From Saccharopolyspora soli (lineage in GTDB: Bacteria > Actinomycetota > Actinomycetes > Mycobacteriales > Pseudonocardiaceae): DNA of 64,000 bases. A program made the translations under genes and the position numbers. The number at the start of each line of letters is the position of its first letter. Within the stretch, counting starts at the first letter, position 1. Where the stretch lies: contig NZ_JALBWV010000038.1 of NCBI RefSeq assembly GCF_022678645.1, positions 21,177 through 85,176 on the forward strand. Reading direction: 5' to 3'. Below, one piece after another: positions 24,975-33,530 of the stretch. The notes beneath the pieces were generated by a model. The model had not been told where the DNA came from. It saw nothing but the letters and a program-made list of their open reading frames with translations, and made no database searches.

Positions 24975-25978
24975 CACGAACCTCCCAGCAGCACGGCTCC
25001 GACACCGACGGCGCAGCCGATCGCCACCGCGAAGGTGGCGGGCGCGAACCGGACGGCGAAGCGGCGTCCGAAAGCACCGGACTGCAGCGCGATCAACTTG
25101 AGGTCCACGGCCGGGCCGACGACCAGGAACACCAACTTCGGGACCAACGGCAGCCCCGGCATCGACGCCACCACGAACGCGTCGGCCTCGCTGCACAACG
25201 CGAGCACCACCGCGAGCACAGCCATGACCAGCACCCCGAGCACCAGCTGACCGCCGAGCGACTCCAGCCACTGCGTGGGCACTACGACGTTGAACACCGC
25301 GGAGGTCAGACCGCCGAGCACCAGGAAACCGCCTGCCTCGACCAGGTCGTGCCTGGCGGACTCGGTGAACACCACCCACCGGCTGCCGGATCCGTGCTGG
25401 GCCTCGACCCGGCGCAGCGCCCGTTCCGCCAGCCATTCGGCCTTGCCCAGCCGGGCCCACAGCCAGCCCATCACGCATGCGGTCAACAGCGAGCCGAGGA
25501 ACCTGGCCAGCACCATCCGCGGCTCGCTGGGGAAGGCGACCGCAGTGGATACCAGGACGATCGGATTCACCGCCGGTGCCGCCAGCAGGAAGGCCAGCGC
25601 CGCAGCCGGTGCGACACCCTGCTGCATCAGGCGCCGCGCCACCGGCACCGATGCGCACTCGCAGCCGGGCAACGCCACGCCTGCGACACCCGCGACCGGC
25701 ACTGCCGCCGCGGGATTCGCGGGCAGCAGCCGACGCAACGCGTCCGGTGGGACGAAAGCCGCGATCAGACCGCTGACCAGCACACCGAGCACGAGGAACG
25801 GCATGGCTTGCACGCAGACGGCGACGAACACGGTCGAGCCGGTGCGCAGCGCCGGGACGTCCAGCAGGGAACTCAACTGCTGCTGGAACACCACGGCGAC
25901 GACCAGCAGTCCGCAGAGCACCTCCAACGAGGTGATGAGGGGGCGCCGCGTGCGCGGCGGGTCGGCGATCTCGGTCAC
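24974..25978 (-). CDS. DUF318/UPF0718 permease
   Basis: A 334-residue polytopic membrane protein with about eight hydrophobic helices. The family signatures are AVPVAGVAGVALPGCECASV and LAFLLAAPAVNPIVLVSTAV in the first half, and ALCSEADAFVVASMPGLPLV in the second, the two halves being inverted repeats in this family. The conserved Cys of LPGCECAS is present. GTG 25978 (VTEIADPPRTRRP) is the likeliest start; the open frame extends further without a ribosome site. It is translationally coupled to the TIGR03943 gene. A zinc or other metal substrate is only an inference from neighbouring zur. Confidence 0.85.
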   Translation of the reverse strand: MTEIADPPRTRRPLITSLEVLCGLLVVAVVFQQQLSSLLDVPALRTGSTVFVAVCVQAMPFLVLGVLVSGLIAAFVPPDALRRLLPANPAAAVPVAGVAGVALPGCECASVPVARRLMQQGVAPAAALAFLLAAPAVNPIVLVSTAVAFPSEPRMVLARFLGSLLTACVMGWLWARLGKAEWLAERALRRVEAQHGSGSRWVVFTESARHDLVEAGGFLVLGGLTSAVFNVVVPTQWLESLGGQLVLGVLVMAVLAVVLALCSEADAFVVASMPGLPLVPKLVFLVVGPAVDLKLIALQSGAFGRRFAVRFAPATFAVAIGCAVGVGAVLLGGS

Positions 25979-25991
25979 CGGGCTATCGTGC

Positions 25992-26003
25992 CAGTTCGAA
26001 CTG
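25992..26003. promoter_or_regulatory. 12-base palindrome upstream of the permease gene
   Basis: CAGTTCGAACTG is a perfect palindrome 14 bases before the permease start. It could be an operator, but it does not match the TGAAAATNATTTTCA-like Zur consensus. Confidence 0.35.
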
Positions 26004-26149
26004 ATAGTCGTTCGCGCTAGTGCATCCCAGCGCCAGCAGCACCCGGAGACCTCGGCTGAAACCCACCAAAAGCCCTGCTCAACAAGGCTCCAACCGGCAG
26101 CGCCGGACACACCGACGCGTCCCCCGACGGCATGACCAAGCGCGGCCCG

Positions 26150-26578
26150 CTAGTTCGCGGTGCCGCCGGGTTTGGTGAGGAGTTCGGTGCGCAGCTGGGA
26201 CGCCGTCGCCACCACGAGCATCAGCAGCGTGCCCAGCGGCGTAGCGGCCATCCCCTCCGCCGGGAAGGCGTATCGCAGGGTGACGTCCATGCCGCGCTCG
26301 GTGCGCACCACGCCGAGCGTGCCGAACAGGCCCTGCCCAGCACGTTCCGCCACCGATTGCGCGAGCTCGTCGGTGGGCGGCAGGTCCCATGCGACCACGC
26401 AGGTCAGGCTCAACACGGTCAGGCCCTCGGCGAGTTGCATCGCCTGCACCGCGCACGGCACGTCGGAGTGCCGGAAGGTCAACGCGCCGTCGTCGTCGAC
26501 GTGCACGTCGTGGTAGCTCTCCAGCGCATCCTTCGCGGCGGTCATCAACCGTGCGGTGGTCGCGGCTTCCTGGGTCAT
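26150..26578 (-). CDS. YbjN-like/chaperone-fold protein
   Basis: A 142-residue protein beginning MTQEAATTARLMTAAKDALE, with HSDVPCAVQAMQLAEGLTVL, VAWDLPPTDELAQSVAERAG and TLRYAFPAEGMAATPLGTLL, a pattern of the YbjN/type III chaperone-like fold. Its start codon overlaps the uppS stop (ATGA), so it is co-translated with uppS. The function of such proteins in actinobacteria is not established; a counterpart in a similar place is Rv2360c by memory. Confidence 0.65.
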   Translation of the reverse strand: MTQEAATTARLMTAAKDALESYHDVHVDDDGALTFRHSDVPCAVQAMQLAEGLTVLSLTCVVAWDLPPTDELAQSVAERAGQGLFGTLGVVRTERGMDVTLRYAFPAEGMAATPLGTLLMLVVATASQLRTELLTKPGGTAN

Positions 26579-27417
26579 CAATTGCCCTCCTGAGCGGAAA
26601 CGGCAGGCTCGCCGGTCGCCCGATCGATCGCCCCGCCGAACCGCCGGTCGCGGCGCGCGAACTCCTCGCACGCCCGCCACAGGTGCCGACGATCCACATC
26701 GGGGAACAGGGTGTCCTGGAAGACGAGTTCGGCGTAGGCGGACTGCCAGAGCATGAAATTCGAGGTCCGCTGCTCGCCGGACGGCCGGATGAACAGATCG
26801 ACGTCCGGCATCTCCGGCTGGTAGAGGAAGCGGGCCACGGTGCGTTCGTCGACCCGGTCCGGGTTGATCTTTCCGGCCGCCACCTGCCGGGCGATCTCGC
26901 GCGCGGCGTCGCCGACCTCGGCTCGACCGCCGTAGTTGACGCACATGGTCAGGTTCATGACCTCGTTTTGCCGGGTGCGCACCTCGGCGGCCTGCAGTTC
27001 GTTCACCACGCTGCGCCACAGGCGCGGTTTCCGGCCAGCCCAGCGCACCCGCACGCCCATTTCGTCCAACTCGTCGACGCGGCGCCGGATCACGTCACGG
27101 TTGAAGCCCATCAGGAACCGCACCTCGTCCGGGCTGCGCTTCCAGTTCTCGGTGGAGAAGGCGTACAACGACAGCCACTTCACGCCGATCTCGATCGCAC
27201 CGCGGGCCAACTCCAGCACGACCGCCTCACCGCGCTTGTGGCCCTCGATGCGCGGCAGACCGCGCTCGTTGGCCCACCGACCGTTGCCGTCCATCACGAT
27301 GGCCACGTGGTTGGGCACGAATTCCGGTGGCAACGCTGGTGGCTTGGCACCCGAAGCGTGCGGTTCCGGCATCCGCACGGTCGGGTCGTCCTTGCCTCGC
27401 GCACGGCGTCGCAACAT
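26578..27417 (-). CDS. uppS: Isoprenyl (decaprenyl/undecaprenyl) diphosphate synthase
   Basis: A 279-residue cis-prenyltransferase making the lipid carrier of cell-wall synthesis. Conserved elements: VAIVMDGNGRWANERGLPR (catalytic Asp), GHKRGEAVV, YAFSTENWKRSPDEV, and the C-terminal LFIRPSGEQRTSNFMLWQSA with ELVF. About 35 extra N-terminal residues are basic and variable, as in mycobacterial homologues. It lies downstream of recO with 61 bases between, and overlaps the YbjN-like gene. Confidence 0.95.
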   Translation of the reverse strand: MLRRRARGKDDPTVRMPEPHASGAKPPALPPEFVPNHVAIVMDGNGRWANERGLPRIEGHKRGEAVVLELARGAIEIGVKWLSLYAFSTENWKRSPDEVRFLMGFNRDVIRRRVDELDEMGVRVRWAGRKPRLWRSVVNELQAAEVRTRQNEVMNLTMCVNYGGRAEVGDAAREIARQVAAGKINPDRVDERTVARFLYQPEMPDVDLFIRPSGEQRTSNFMLWQSAYAELVFQDTLFPDVDRRHLWRACEEFARRDRRFGGAIDRATGEPAVSAQEGN

Positions 27418-27478
27418 AACGTGGTTCTCCTTCGGACTGCTGGGCGTGAGGTCTCATTGTCCTCGCCCGAATCGATCA

Positions 27479-28291
27479 TCAGTTCAGCGCCTGTCCCGCA
27501 CCGTCCTCGGCCGTCGCGACCAGGGCGACATCGGCGGCGCGCTCCCGGATCAGCTCCGGGACGCTCCGCTCGACCAGCGGCAACGAGCGCAACTGCCGTT
27601 CCATGTGCCACTGCAGGTGAGCCGCGATCAGGCCGCTGGCCTCTCGGCGGGTCGAGTTGGCCGCCGTCTCCGCGGCCGACCAGTCGCCGTGCAGCAGCGA
27701 CTCCATCAGCGGCAAGGTGTGCACCGAAGGCCGCACCGAACCGGCCGGGCGGCATCGAACGCACACCGCGCCACCGGCCTGCACGTTGAACGCGGCGTGC
27801 GGGCCCGGTTCGCCGCAGCGCGCGCACTCGGCGAGAGCTGGCGCCCAGCCCGCGAACGACATCGCGCGCAGCAGGAAAGCGTCCAACACCTGCGAAGAGT
27901 CGCGTTCCCGGTCGGCCAAGGCCCGCAGCGCGCCGATGGCGAGCAGGTAGAGCCGCAGCACCGGTTCGCCTTCCTCAGCGGCCAGCCGGTCGACGGTTTC
28001 CAGCACCGCGCACGCCGCGGTGTAGCGCTGGTAGTCGTCGACGATGTGCGCGCCGAAGGCGTCGACGGTCTGCACCTGGGTGATCACGTCGAGCGTGCGG
28101 CCGGTGTAGAGCTGCACGTCGATGTGGCAGAACGGCTCGACGCGCGCACCGAACCGCGACGTCGTCCGGCGCACTCCCTTGGCAACCGCGCGAACTTTGC
28201 CGTACCGCCGGGTCAGCAAGGTTATGATCCGGTCCGCCTCGCCCAGCTTCTGCACCCGCAGTACGACCGCGGTATCCCGGTAGAGGCTCAC
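27479..28291 (-). CDS. recO: DNA repair protein RecO
   Basis: A 270-residue recombination mediator that loads RecA with RecR and anneals strands. The N-terminal OB-fold reads YRDTAVVLRVQKLGEADRII, with VRAVAKGVRRTTSRFGARVE; the zinc module is CARCGEPGPH and GAVCVRCRPAGS. The start gives MSLYRDTAVVLR. The recO-uppS order is the usual actinobacterial one. Confidence 0.95.
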   Translation of the reverse strand: MSLYRDTAVVLRVQKLGEADRIITLLTRRYGKVRAVAKGVRRTTSRFGARVEPFCHIDVQLYTGRTLDVITQVQTVDAFGAHIVDDYQRYTAACAVLETVDRLAAEEGEPVLRLYLLAIGALRALADRERDSSQVLDAFLLRAMSFAGWAPALAECARCGEPGPHAAFNVQAGGAVCVRCRPAGSVRPSVHTLPLMESLLHGDWSAAETAANSTRREASGLIAAHLQWHMERQLRSLPLVERSVPELIRERAADVALVATAEDGAGQALN

Positions 28292-28372
28292 CCACCCATC
28301 ATCACACCCTCGGGGACCGGTCCCCGAGGCCAGGCGGAGAATCAGGGATGTTTCCGCGCTGAAAGGACATGC

Positions 28373-28726
28373 ATGTCGTATCCGTACGACCAGAACCCGT
28401 ACCAGCCGGCTCCGCCGCCCTACGGCCCGGGTTTTCCGCAGGGACCGCGGAACAACGGCATGGCGATCGCCTCGATGTGCGTGTCACTCGCCGCGATCTT
28501 CACCTGCTACGGCGCGATCCTGATCGGGCCGGTCGGCGCGATCCTGGGCCACGTCGCGATGCGCGAGATCAACCGGAACCCGCAGGCGTACAACAACCGC
28601 AGCATGGCACTGGTCGGCATCATCGTCGGCTGGGTGGTACCAGCGCTCTGGGCACTGGTCATCATCTTCATCATCCTGGGGGCCACCGGCGTCCTTGGCC
28701 CAAGCGTCCAGGACTCCTTCGACTAG
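28373..28726 (+). CDS. DUF4190-type small membrane protein
   Basis: A 117-residue protein with a Tyr/Pro/Gly-rich cytoplasmic N-terminus (MSYPYDQNPYQPAPPPYGPG) and two membrane segments, MAIASMCVSLAAIFTCYG with GPVGAILGHVAM, and ALVGIIVGWVVPALWALVII. The GHVAMREIN stretch is typical of DUF4190. GAAAGGA precedes ATG 28373. It is divergent from recO and convergent with the DUF2752 gene. Function unknown. Confidence 0.85.
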   Translation: MSYPYDQNPYQPAPPPYGPGFPQGPRNNGMAIASMCVSLAAIFTCYGAILIGPVGAILGHVAMREINRNPQAYNNRSMALVGIIVGWVVPALWALVIIFIILGATGVLGPSVQDSFD

Positions 28727-28738
28727 CGGGTGTTGGAA

Positions 28739-29161
28739 CTAGACGTAAAGCGCGCTGAACGGCGGGAACGGCAGGTTCCTGCTCACCGACCAGACTGCGA
28801 TCAGGACCAGCCCCACCATCGGCGACCAGCGCCACTGCTCCCAGGTCGGCACCCGGCGGCCGCGCCAGCGGCCCAACACCCAGGCGCCCCAGGTCCACAG
28901 GAAGAACGGGATGAACACCACGGCGGCCGCGTTGAAGTGCAGCGCCGAGAGCAGGTCACCGTGCAGCAGGCTGTAGAACATGCGAGTCGCGCCGCAGCCG
29001 GGGCAGTCCAGGCCGGTCAGCCACTTGATCGGGCAAGGCGGCAGCGGAAATCCGGCATCGGAGGTCGGATCGGCGGCCAGCACCACACCGGCCGCCGCAC
29101 AACCGACCAGGACCGTCGCGGCTGGGAACAACATCGCGCGAAAGCGGGTGGCGGTCACCAT
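28739..29161 (-). CDS. DUF2752 family membrane protein
   Basis: A 140-residue protein with three hydrophobic segments and the DUF2752 hallmark CPIKWLTGLDCPGCGATRMF, followed by LLHGDLLSALHFNAAAVVFI. The CPxCG-like motif could bind a metal, but no activity is established for the family. ATG 29161 overlaps the stop of the upstream CD225 gene by 7 bases, so the two are co-translated. Confidence 0.88.
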   Translation of the reverse strand: MVTATRFRAMLFPAATVLVGCAAAGVVLAADPTSDAGFPLPPCPIKWLTGLDCPGCGATRMFYSLLHGDLLSALHFNAAAVVFIPFFLWTWGAWVLGRWRGRRVPTWEQWRWSPMVGLVLIAVWSVSRNLPFPPFSALYV

Positions 29162-29550
29162 TCCGAACTGGAACCGGCGGCGAACCCGAACACCACGATC
29201 ATGATCACGAAGTAAGCGATCATGGCCAGGATGTAGAGGCCCAGGAGGCTGGCACCGACGATGACGGCGACCTTGCCCCACTTCTTCGCGTCGTCCGCGG
29301 AAGCCTGGGCCTGGGCGTACTGCCCCTGCCACCACAGCGAGTTGACCTGCAACGACTTGATCAACGAGGGAATCCCGAAGGGCCAGCAAACCAAGATGCC
29401 AGCGATGGCCCAGCCCAGGTTGTTGTTCACCGGCACGGGTGTGACGCCGAACTGCGCCGCGTAGGAGTACGGCTGCGGCTGCATCGGCGGCTGAGGTGGC
29501 GGCGCCGGTTCCTGCGGTGGTACCTCAGCGGGCTCGGACGGATCGGTCAT
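29155..29550 (-). CDS. CD225/dispanin-family membrane protein
   Basis: A 131-residue protein: a Pro-rich N-terminus (PQEPAPPPQPPMQPQPYSYA), then NNLGWAIAGILVCWPFGIPS, a re-entrant helix characteristic of CD225 (the IFITM fold), a cytoplasmic loop AQASADDAKKWGKVA, and a final transmembrane helix. Eukaryotic relatives block membrane fusion; bacterial functions are unknown. A paralogue lies directly upstream (29621-30094), sharing the DDAKKWGK loop. Confidence 0.85.
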   Translation of the reverse strand: MTDPSEPAEVPPQEPAPPPQPPMQPQPYSYAAQFGVTPVPVNNNLGWAIAGILVCWPFGIPSLIKSLQVNSLWWQGQYAQAQASADDAKKWGKVAVIVGASLLGLYILAMIAYFVIMIVVFGFAAGSSSEW

Positions 29551-29620
29551 GGCATTCCCCAGGCAGGATTCGTGGCGCCGTTGCGGTCAGTCTCGAGCTG
29601 TCCGCAACGGCATCACTCGA

Positions 29621-30094
29621 TCAGTAGGAGGAGTAGGAGCTCGCGGTGGCGGCGATGATCACGAAGAACACCACGTAGAACAGGATGATCAGCACCCACC
29701 AGCACGCGCCAGCGATGATCCCGATCTTGCCCCACTTCTTGGCGTCATCCGCGGCGGCCTGGGCCTGCTGGAACTGGCCCTGCGCCCACAGGTTCTGCAC
29801 CGAAGTGGCCTTGATCAACGACGGGATCGCGAACGGCCAGCACAGGAAGATCGACCCGATACCCCAGCCGATGTTGTTGTTCGGTGGGGCGCCACCGGGC
29901 TGGGGAGGCCCGTACGGGCCGGGCTGCCCGTAGGGATTCGGCTGCCCGTACGGCTGCTGCGGCAACGGCCCCGAAGGCGGCCCGTACGGCTGCTGCGGGT
30001 TGGGCCCCGACGGGGGACCGTATCCGCCCGGCTGCTGACCGTAAGGGTCCTGCGGGTTGGGCCCGGACGGCGGACCACCATAGGGATTAGTCAC
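29621..30094 (-). CDS. CD225/dispanin-family membrane protein, long Pro/Gly/Tyr N-terminus
   Basis: A 157-residue paralogue of the preceding gene. The first 75 residues are a disordered repeat of PYG, GPPSG and PQQPYG units; the CD225 part is NNNIGWGIGSIFLCWPFAIP, with loop AAADDAKKWGKIGI and a last hydrophobic helix. I chose GTG 30094 (VTNPYGG) because GAAGGA lies at the right distance; the frame opens five codons earlier at a TTG that overlaps this ribosome site. The pair plus DUF2752 probably forms one operon. Confidence 0.83.
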   Translation of the reverse strand: MTNPYGGPPSGPNPQDPYGQQPGGYGPPSGPNPQQPYGPPSGPLPQQPYGQPNPYGQPGPYGPPQPGGAPPNNNIGWGIGSIFLCWPFAIPSLIKATSVQNLWAQGQFQQAQAAADDAKKWGKIGIIAGACWWVLIILFYVVFFVIIAATASSYSSY

Positions 30095-30221
30095 GTTTTT
30101 TTCCTTCAACTGTCAAACAAAAGCCGATGTGCCCTCGCCGGTGCACGAAGACCGGGCAGGAACGTACCTGAGACGCGGTCGCGACACGCTGAGTTCCCGG
30201 CAATCCGCCGCGAAGTTGTGA

Positions 30222-31130
30222 TCAGAACCCCAGCTTTCGCAGCTGCTTCGGGTCGCGCTGCCAGTCCTTGGCGACCTTGACGTGCAGGTCCAGGTAGATC
30301 TTGCTGCCCAGCAGCGCCTGGATGTGCCGACGCGCCTGCGAACCGACGGCGCGCAGCCGCTCCCCGCCGCGACCGATGACGATCGCCTTCTGGCTGGAGC
30401 GCTCGACGTAGAGCAACGCGTGCACGTCGATCAGATCGTCGCGGCCCTCGCGGGGCACCATCTCCTCGATGGTGACGGCCAGCGAGTGCGGCAACTCGTC
30501 GCGCACGCCCTCCAGCGCGGCCTCCCGGATCAGCTCGGCGATCAGCGTGGTCTCCGGCTCGTCGGTCAACTCGCCGTCCGGGTACAGCTGGGGTCCCTCC
30601 GGCAGCTGCTCGACCAGCAGATCGGTGAGCACGTCTACCTGGAAGGAGTCCACTGCGGACACCGGAACCAGGTCGGCGAAGTCCATCACCTGCTGCAGGT
30701 CGAGCAGTTGCTGCGCCACCTGCTCCTTGCTCACCAGGTCGGTCTTGGTGACGATGCCCAGCACCGGGGTGCGGCGGGCGATCTTGGCCAGCTGCTCGGC
30801 GATGAACCGGTCCCCCGGACCGACCTTCTGGTCGGCGGGCACGCAGAACCCGACCACGTCCACTTCGGACCACGTCTCGTACACCAGGTCGTTGAGCCGC
30901 CGCCCGAGCAGGGTGCGCGGTCGGTGCAGGCCAGGGGTGTCCACGATGATCAGCTGCGCGTCGGGTCGGTGCACGATGCCGCGGATGGCGTGCCGGGTGG
31001 TCTGCGGCTTGCTGGAGGTGATCGCCACCTTCGAGCCGACCAAGTGGTTCGTCAGCGTCGACTTCCCGGCGTTCGGGCGGCCGACGAAACAGGCGAATCC
31101 GGAGCGGTGCGCATCTGCGGAGCTGGTCAC
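30222..31130 (-). CDS. era: GTPase Era
   Basis: A 302-residue ribosome-assembly GTPase that binds 16S rRNA. G1 is GRPNAGKSTL, G3 VDTPGLHRP, G4 VTKTDLVS; the C-terminal KH domain shows VIGRGGERLRAVGSQARRHI. GTG 31130 (VTSSADAHRSG) is the first start matching family length. It follows the cytidine deaminase-like gene, from which it is separated by a strong hairpin (31198-31244). Confidence 0.95.
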   Translation of the reverse strand: MTSSADAHRSGFACFVGRPNAGKSTLTNHLVGSKVAITSSKPQTTRHAIRGIVHRPDAQLIIVDTPGLHRPRTLLGRRLNDLVYETWSEVDVVGFCVPADQKVGPGDRFIAEQLAKIARRTPVLGIVTKTDLVSKEQVAQQLLDLQQVMDFADLVPVSAVDSFQVDVLTDLLVEQLPEGPQLYPDGELTDEPETTLIAELIREAALEGVRDELPHSLAVTIEEMVPREGRDDLIDVHALLYVERSSQKAIVIGRGGERLRAVGSQARRHIQALLGSKIYLDLHVKVAKDWQRDPKQLRKLGF

Positions 31131-31197
31131 CGCACCATTGTGCCGACCGACCGGCCACCCCAGCCCACCGGGCGCCGTTCCCGCTGTCGGGTGATGG

Positions 31198-31244
31198 GTG
31201 AAGGGCACCTGTGACCCACTTACTTGGTCACAGGTGCCCTTCAC
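31198..31244 (-). terminator. Strong hairpin between deaminase-like gene and era
   Basis: GTGAAGGGCACCTGTGACC (31198-31216) pairs perfectly over 19 bases with GGTCACAGGTGCCCTTCAC (31226-31244) around a 9-base loop. It lies 25 bases after the deaminase-like gene on the minus strand. There is no T run, so it may act as terminator, RNA stabiliser or both. Confidence 0.65.
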
Positions 31245-31268
31245 CTCGAAAAGATCGCGCGATCGGGG

Positions 31269-31631
31269 TCAGGTCGTGATGCCGAGGACGTCGCCGCGGG
31301 CGTTGGCGCGGAGGATCGGCGCGGTCGCGGTGAGGTCGTGGGCCGCCGCGATCGAGGCGGTGTCGACCGAGTCGGCGTCGGTGACCACCGCCGCGGCTTC
31401 GAGTCCTTCGGCGCCGCTGGAGACCGCTGCCGCCACCGCTGCTTGCAGCGCGGTCAGGCGCAGCGACGGGAGGGCGACCGTGGTCGCCGCGTAGGTACGG
31501 CCGTCGGTGTCGCGGACCGCGGCGCCCTCGGCCGCTCCGGTGCGGGCCCGAGCCGACCGCGCGAGCGTGACGATCTTGGCGTCCTCCGAGTCGATTTCCC
31601 GCGGGGCCACCGCTTCGACGTGCTCAGCCAC
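31269..31631 (-). CDS. Cytidine deaminase-fold protein
   Basis: A 120-residue protein from GTG 31631 (VAEHVEAVAPREIDSEDAK), with GGAGGGAAG upstream. Residues ARARTGAAEGAAVRDTDGRT and TVALPSLRLTALQAAVAAAV occupy the positions of the deaminase substrate loop and first helix. The usual HAE and PCxxC zinc ligands are not seen, so it is probably not an active deaminase. The equivalent gene sits between era and the CBS membrane protein in M. tuberculosis (Rv2365c by memory). It overlaps the upstream gene by 8 bases. Confidence 0.75.
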   Translation of the reverse strand: MAEHVEAVAPREIDSEDAKIVTLARSARARTGAAEGAAVRDTDGRTYAATTVALPSLRLTALQAAVAAAVSSGAEGLEAAAVVTDADSVDTASIAAAHDLTATAPILRANARGDVLGITT

Positions 31632-32952
31632 GAGTGTTGCTTCCCTCCTGGTCAGCACCGCGCAGCGGTGCTTGGTCCGTGTTCACCGACCGGACGAGCA
31701 GCGCGTTGATGCGAATCCGCCCGCGGTGGTCCTTGCCGCCTTCGGCGCGCAGCCGAAGCCCGGCGATCTCGGTCTCCGCGCCGGGCAGCGGGACCCGGCC
31801 GAGCCGCTGCGCCAGCAGTCCGCCGACGGTCTCCACGTCCGAATCGTCGAGCTCCACGCCGAACAGCTCGCCCAGGTCCTGCACCGGCAGCCGGGAGCTG
31901 ACCCGGACGGTTCCGTCTTCGAGCCATTCGATCGGGCGGTGCTCTTCCAGGTCGGACTCGTCGGTGATCTCGCCGACGATCTCCTCGATGATGTCCTCGA
32001 TGGTCAGCAATCCGGCCGTGCCGCCGTACTCGTCGACCGCGATGGCCAGGTGGCTGCGGGAGAGCTGCATCTCGCGGAGCAGTTCGTCCAACCGCTTGGT
32101 GTCCGGCACGAAGCTGGCCGGGCGCATCAGATCCGCCACCGCCGGACCCGCCTCGTCGCGGCCGTCCAGCACGGCGCGGGTCAGGTCCTTGAGGGTCACC
32201 ACGCCGACGATGTCGTCGACGCTCTCGCCGATCACCGGGATGCGGGAGTACCCGGAGCGCAGGCACAACGCCATCGCCTGCCGGGCGGACTTGGTCTGCT
32301 CGATCCAGATGATCTCGGTGCGCGGCACCATCACCTCGCGGGCGAGGGTGTCGCCGAGCTCGAAGACCGAGTGGATCATCTCGCGCTCACCCGCGGCCAC
32401 CACGCCGCGCTCCCCGGCGAGGTCGACCAGCTCGCGCAGCTCCACCTCGGTGGAGAACGGTCCTTCCCGGAACCCCTTGCCGGGCGTGATCATGTTCCCG
32501 ATCAGGATCAGCAGCCTGGTCAGCGGGTTGAGCACCCTGGCGAGCACCCGCACCGGCGCGGCCACCTTGAGCCCGATGCCGTAGGGGTGCTGCCGCCCGA
32601 GGGTGCGCGGGCCGACGCCGACCAGCACGTACGACGCCACCAGCATGATCAGCAAGGCGAACAGCACCGCCCATGCCTCGGAGCGGGCCATCCGCAGGGC
32701 GACCACGGTGACCAGCACGGTCGCGCCCAGCTCGCAGGCCAATCGCAGCAACAGCAGCAGGTTCACGTGCCGGGGCCGATCCGCGAGCAGGTGCGCGAGC
32801 TGCTTGGCGCCGCTGCGGCCCTCGCGGACCAGTTCGTCGGAACGAGCGCGGGACGCCACTGTGATGGCGGCCTCGGACGCGGCGAACACCCCTGCAGCCA
32901 GCACCAGCAGCACTGCCACGATCAGGAACGCGGTGGAATCGGTCAACGCCAC
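31624..32952 (-). CDS. CNNM/hemolysin-type membrane protein with CBS and CorC domains
   Basis: A 442-residue protein: an N-terminal CNNM membrane domain (FLIVAVLLVLAAGVFAASEA, then helices to about 180), a CBS pair (REVMVPRTEIIWIEQTKSAR, SRIPVIGESVDDIVGVVTLK, LAIAVDEYGGTAGLLTIEDI) and a C-terminal CorC/HlyC transporter-associated domain. Such proteins affect magnesium or cobalt homeostasis and, in this neighbourhood, ribosome maturation is a common theme. GTG 32952 gives VALTDSTAFL. It lies 11 bases after ybeY. Confidence 0.9.
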   Translation of the reverse strand: MALTDSTAFLIVAVLLVLAAGVFAASEAAITVASRARSDELVREGRSGAKQLAHLLADRPRHVNLLLLLRLACELGATVLVTVVALRMARSEAWAVLFALLIMLVASYVLVGVGPRTLGRQHPYGIGLKVAAPVRVLARVLNPLTRLLILIGNMITPGKGFREGPFSTEVELRELVDLAGERGVVAAGEREMIHSVFELGDTLAREVMVPRTEIIWIEQTKSARQAMALCLRSGYSRIPVIGESVDDIVGVVTLKDLTRAVLDGRDEAGPAVADLMRPASFVPDTKRLDELLREMQLSRSHLAIAVDEYGGTAGLLTIEDIIEEIVGEITDESDLEEHRPIEWLEDGTVRVSSRLPVQDLGELFGVELDDSDVETVGGLLAQRLGRVPLPGAETEIAGLRLRAEGGKDHRGRIRINALLVRSVNTDQAPLRGADQEGSNTRG

Positions 32953-32963
32953 CGCCGACTCCC

Positions 32964-33530
32964 CTAGTTGGCGGCGGCCGGGCCGCCCTGCGGCGACTCC
33001 GGCTCGTCCAACCCGACTGCGCCCAGCAGCCGGGCATCCGCACTGCGCTGCGCCGCCACCCGATCGGCCTCCTCCAGGGCCTCGCGGTAGTCGGCCAGGA
33101 TCCGGTTCTGCAGGCCGAACATCTCCCGCTCCTCCTCCGGCTCGGCGTGGTCGTAGCCGAGCAGGTGCAGCACCCCGTGCACGGTGAGCAGGTGCAACTC
33201 GTTCAACAGGCTGTGCCCGGCCTTGCGGGCCTGATCCCTGGCGAACGCCGGGCAGAGCACGATGTCCCCGAGCAGCGCCGGTCCGGACCCGGCGGAGTCC
33301 GGTCGGCGGGCCGAGTCGTACTCGTCCATCGGGAACGACATCACGTCGGTGGGACCGGGCAGGTCCATCCACCGCTCGTGCAGGTCAGCCATCACGTCGA
33401 GCTCCACGAGCACGATCGACAGCTCGGCGAGCTGGCTGACGCTCATCTTGTCCAGCGCGAACCGGGCGACCGAGACGATGGACGCCTCGGGCACCGCGAC
33501 GCCTGATTCGTTGGCGATCTCGATGCTCAT
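32964..33530 (-). CDS. ybeY: rRNA maturation endoribonuclease YbeY
   Basis: A 188-residue metal-dependent RNase acting on 16S rRNA 3' processing and quality control. The zinc motif HGVLHLLGYDH is intact, preceded by PTDVMSFPMDEY and LLGDIVLCPAFA. The C-terminal 30 residues are variable. The start overlaps the phoH stop by 4 bases (ATGA). Confidence 0.95.
   Translation of the reverse strand: MSIEIANESGVAVPEASIVSVARFALDKMSVSQLAELSIVLVELDVMADLHERWMDLPGPTDVMSFPMDEYDSARRPDSAGSGPALLGDIVLCPAFARDQARKAGHSLLNELHLLTVHGVLHLLGYDHAEPEEEREMFGLQNRILADYREALEEADRVAAQRSADARLLGAVGLDEPESPQGGPAAAN

Noticed and set aside
29900..30070. Repetitive CCGTACGG-like units near the CD225 genes
   Set aside because: They encode the Pro/Gly/Tyr-rich N-terminus of the protein at 29621-30094, not an independent repeat.
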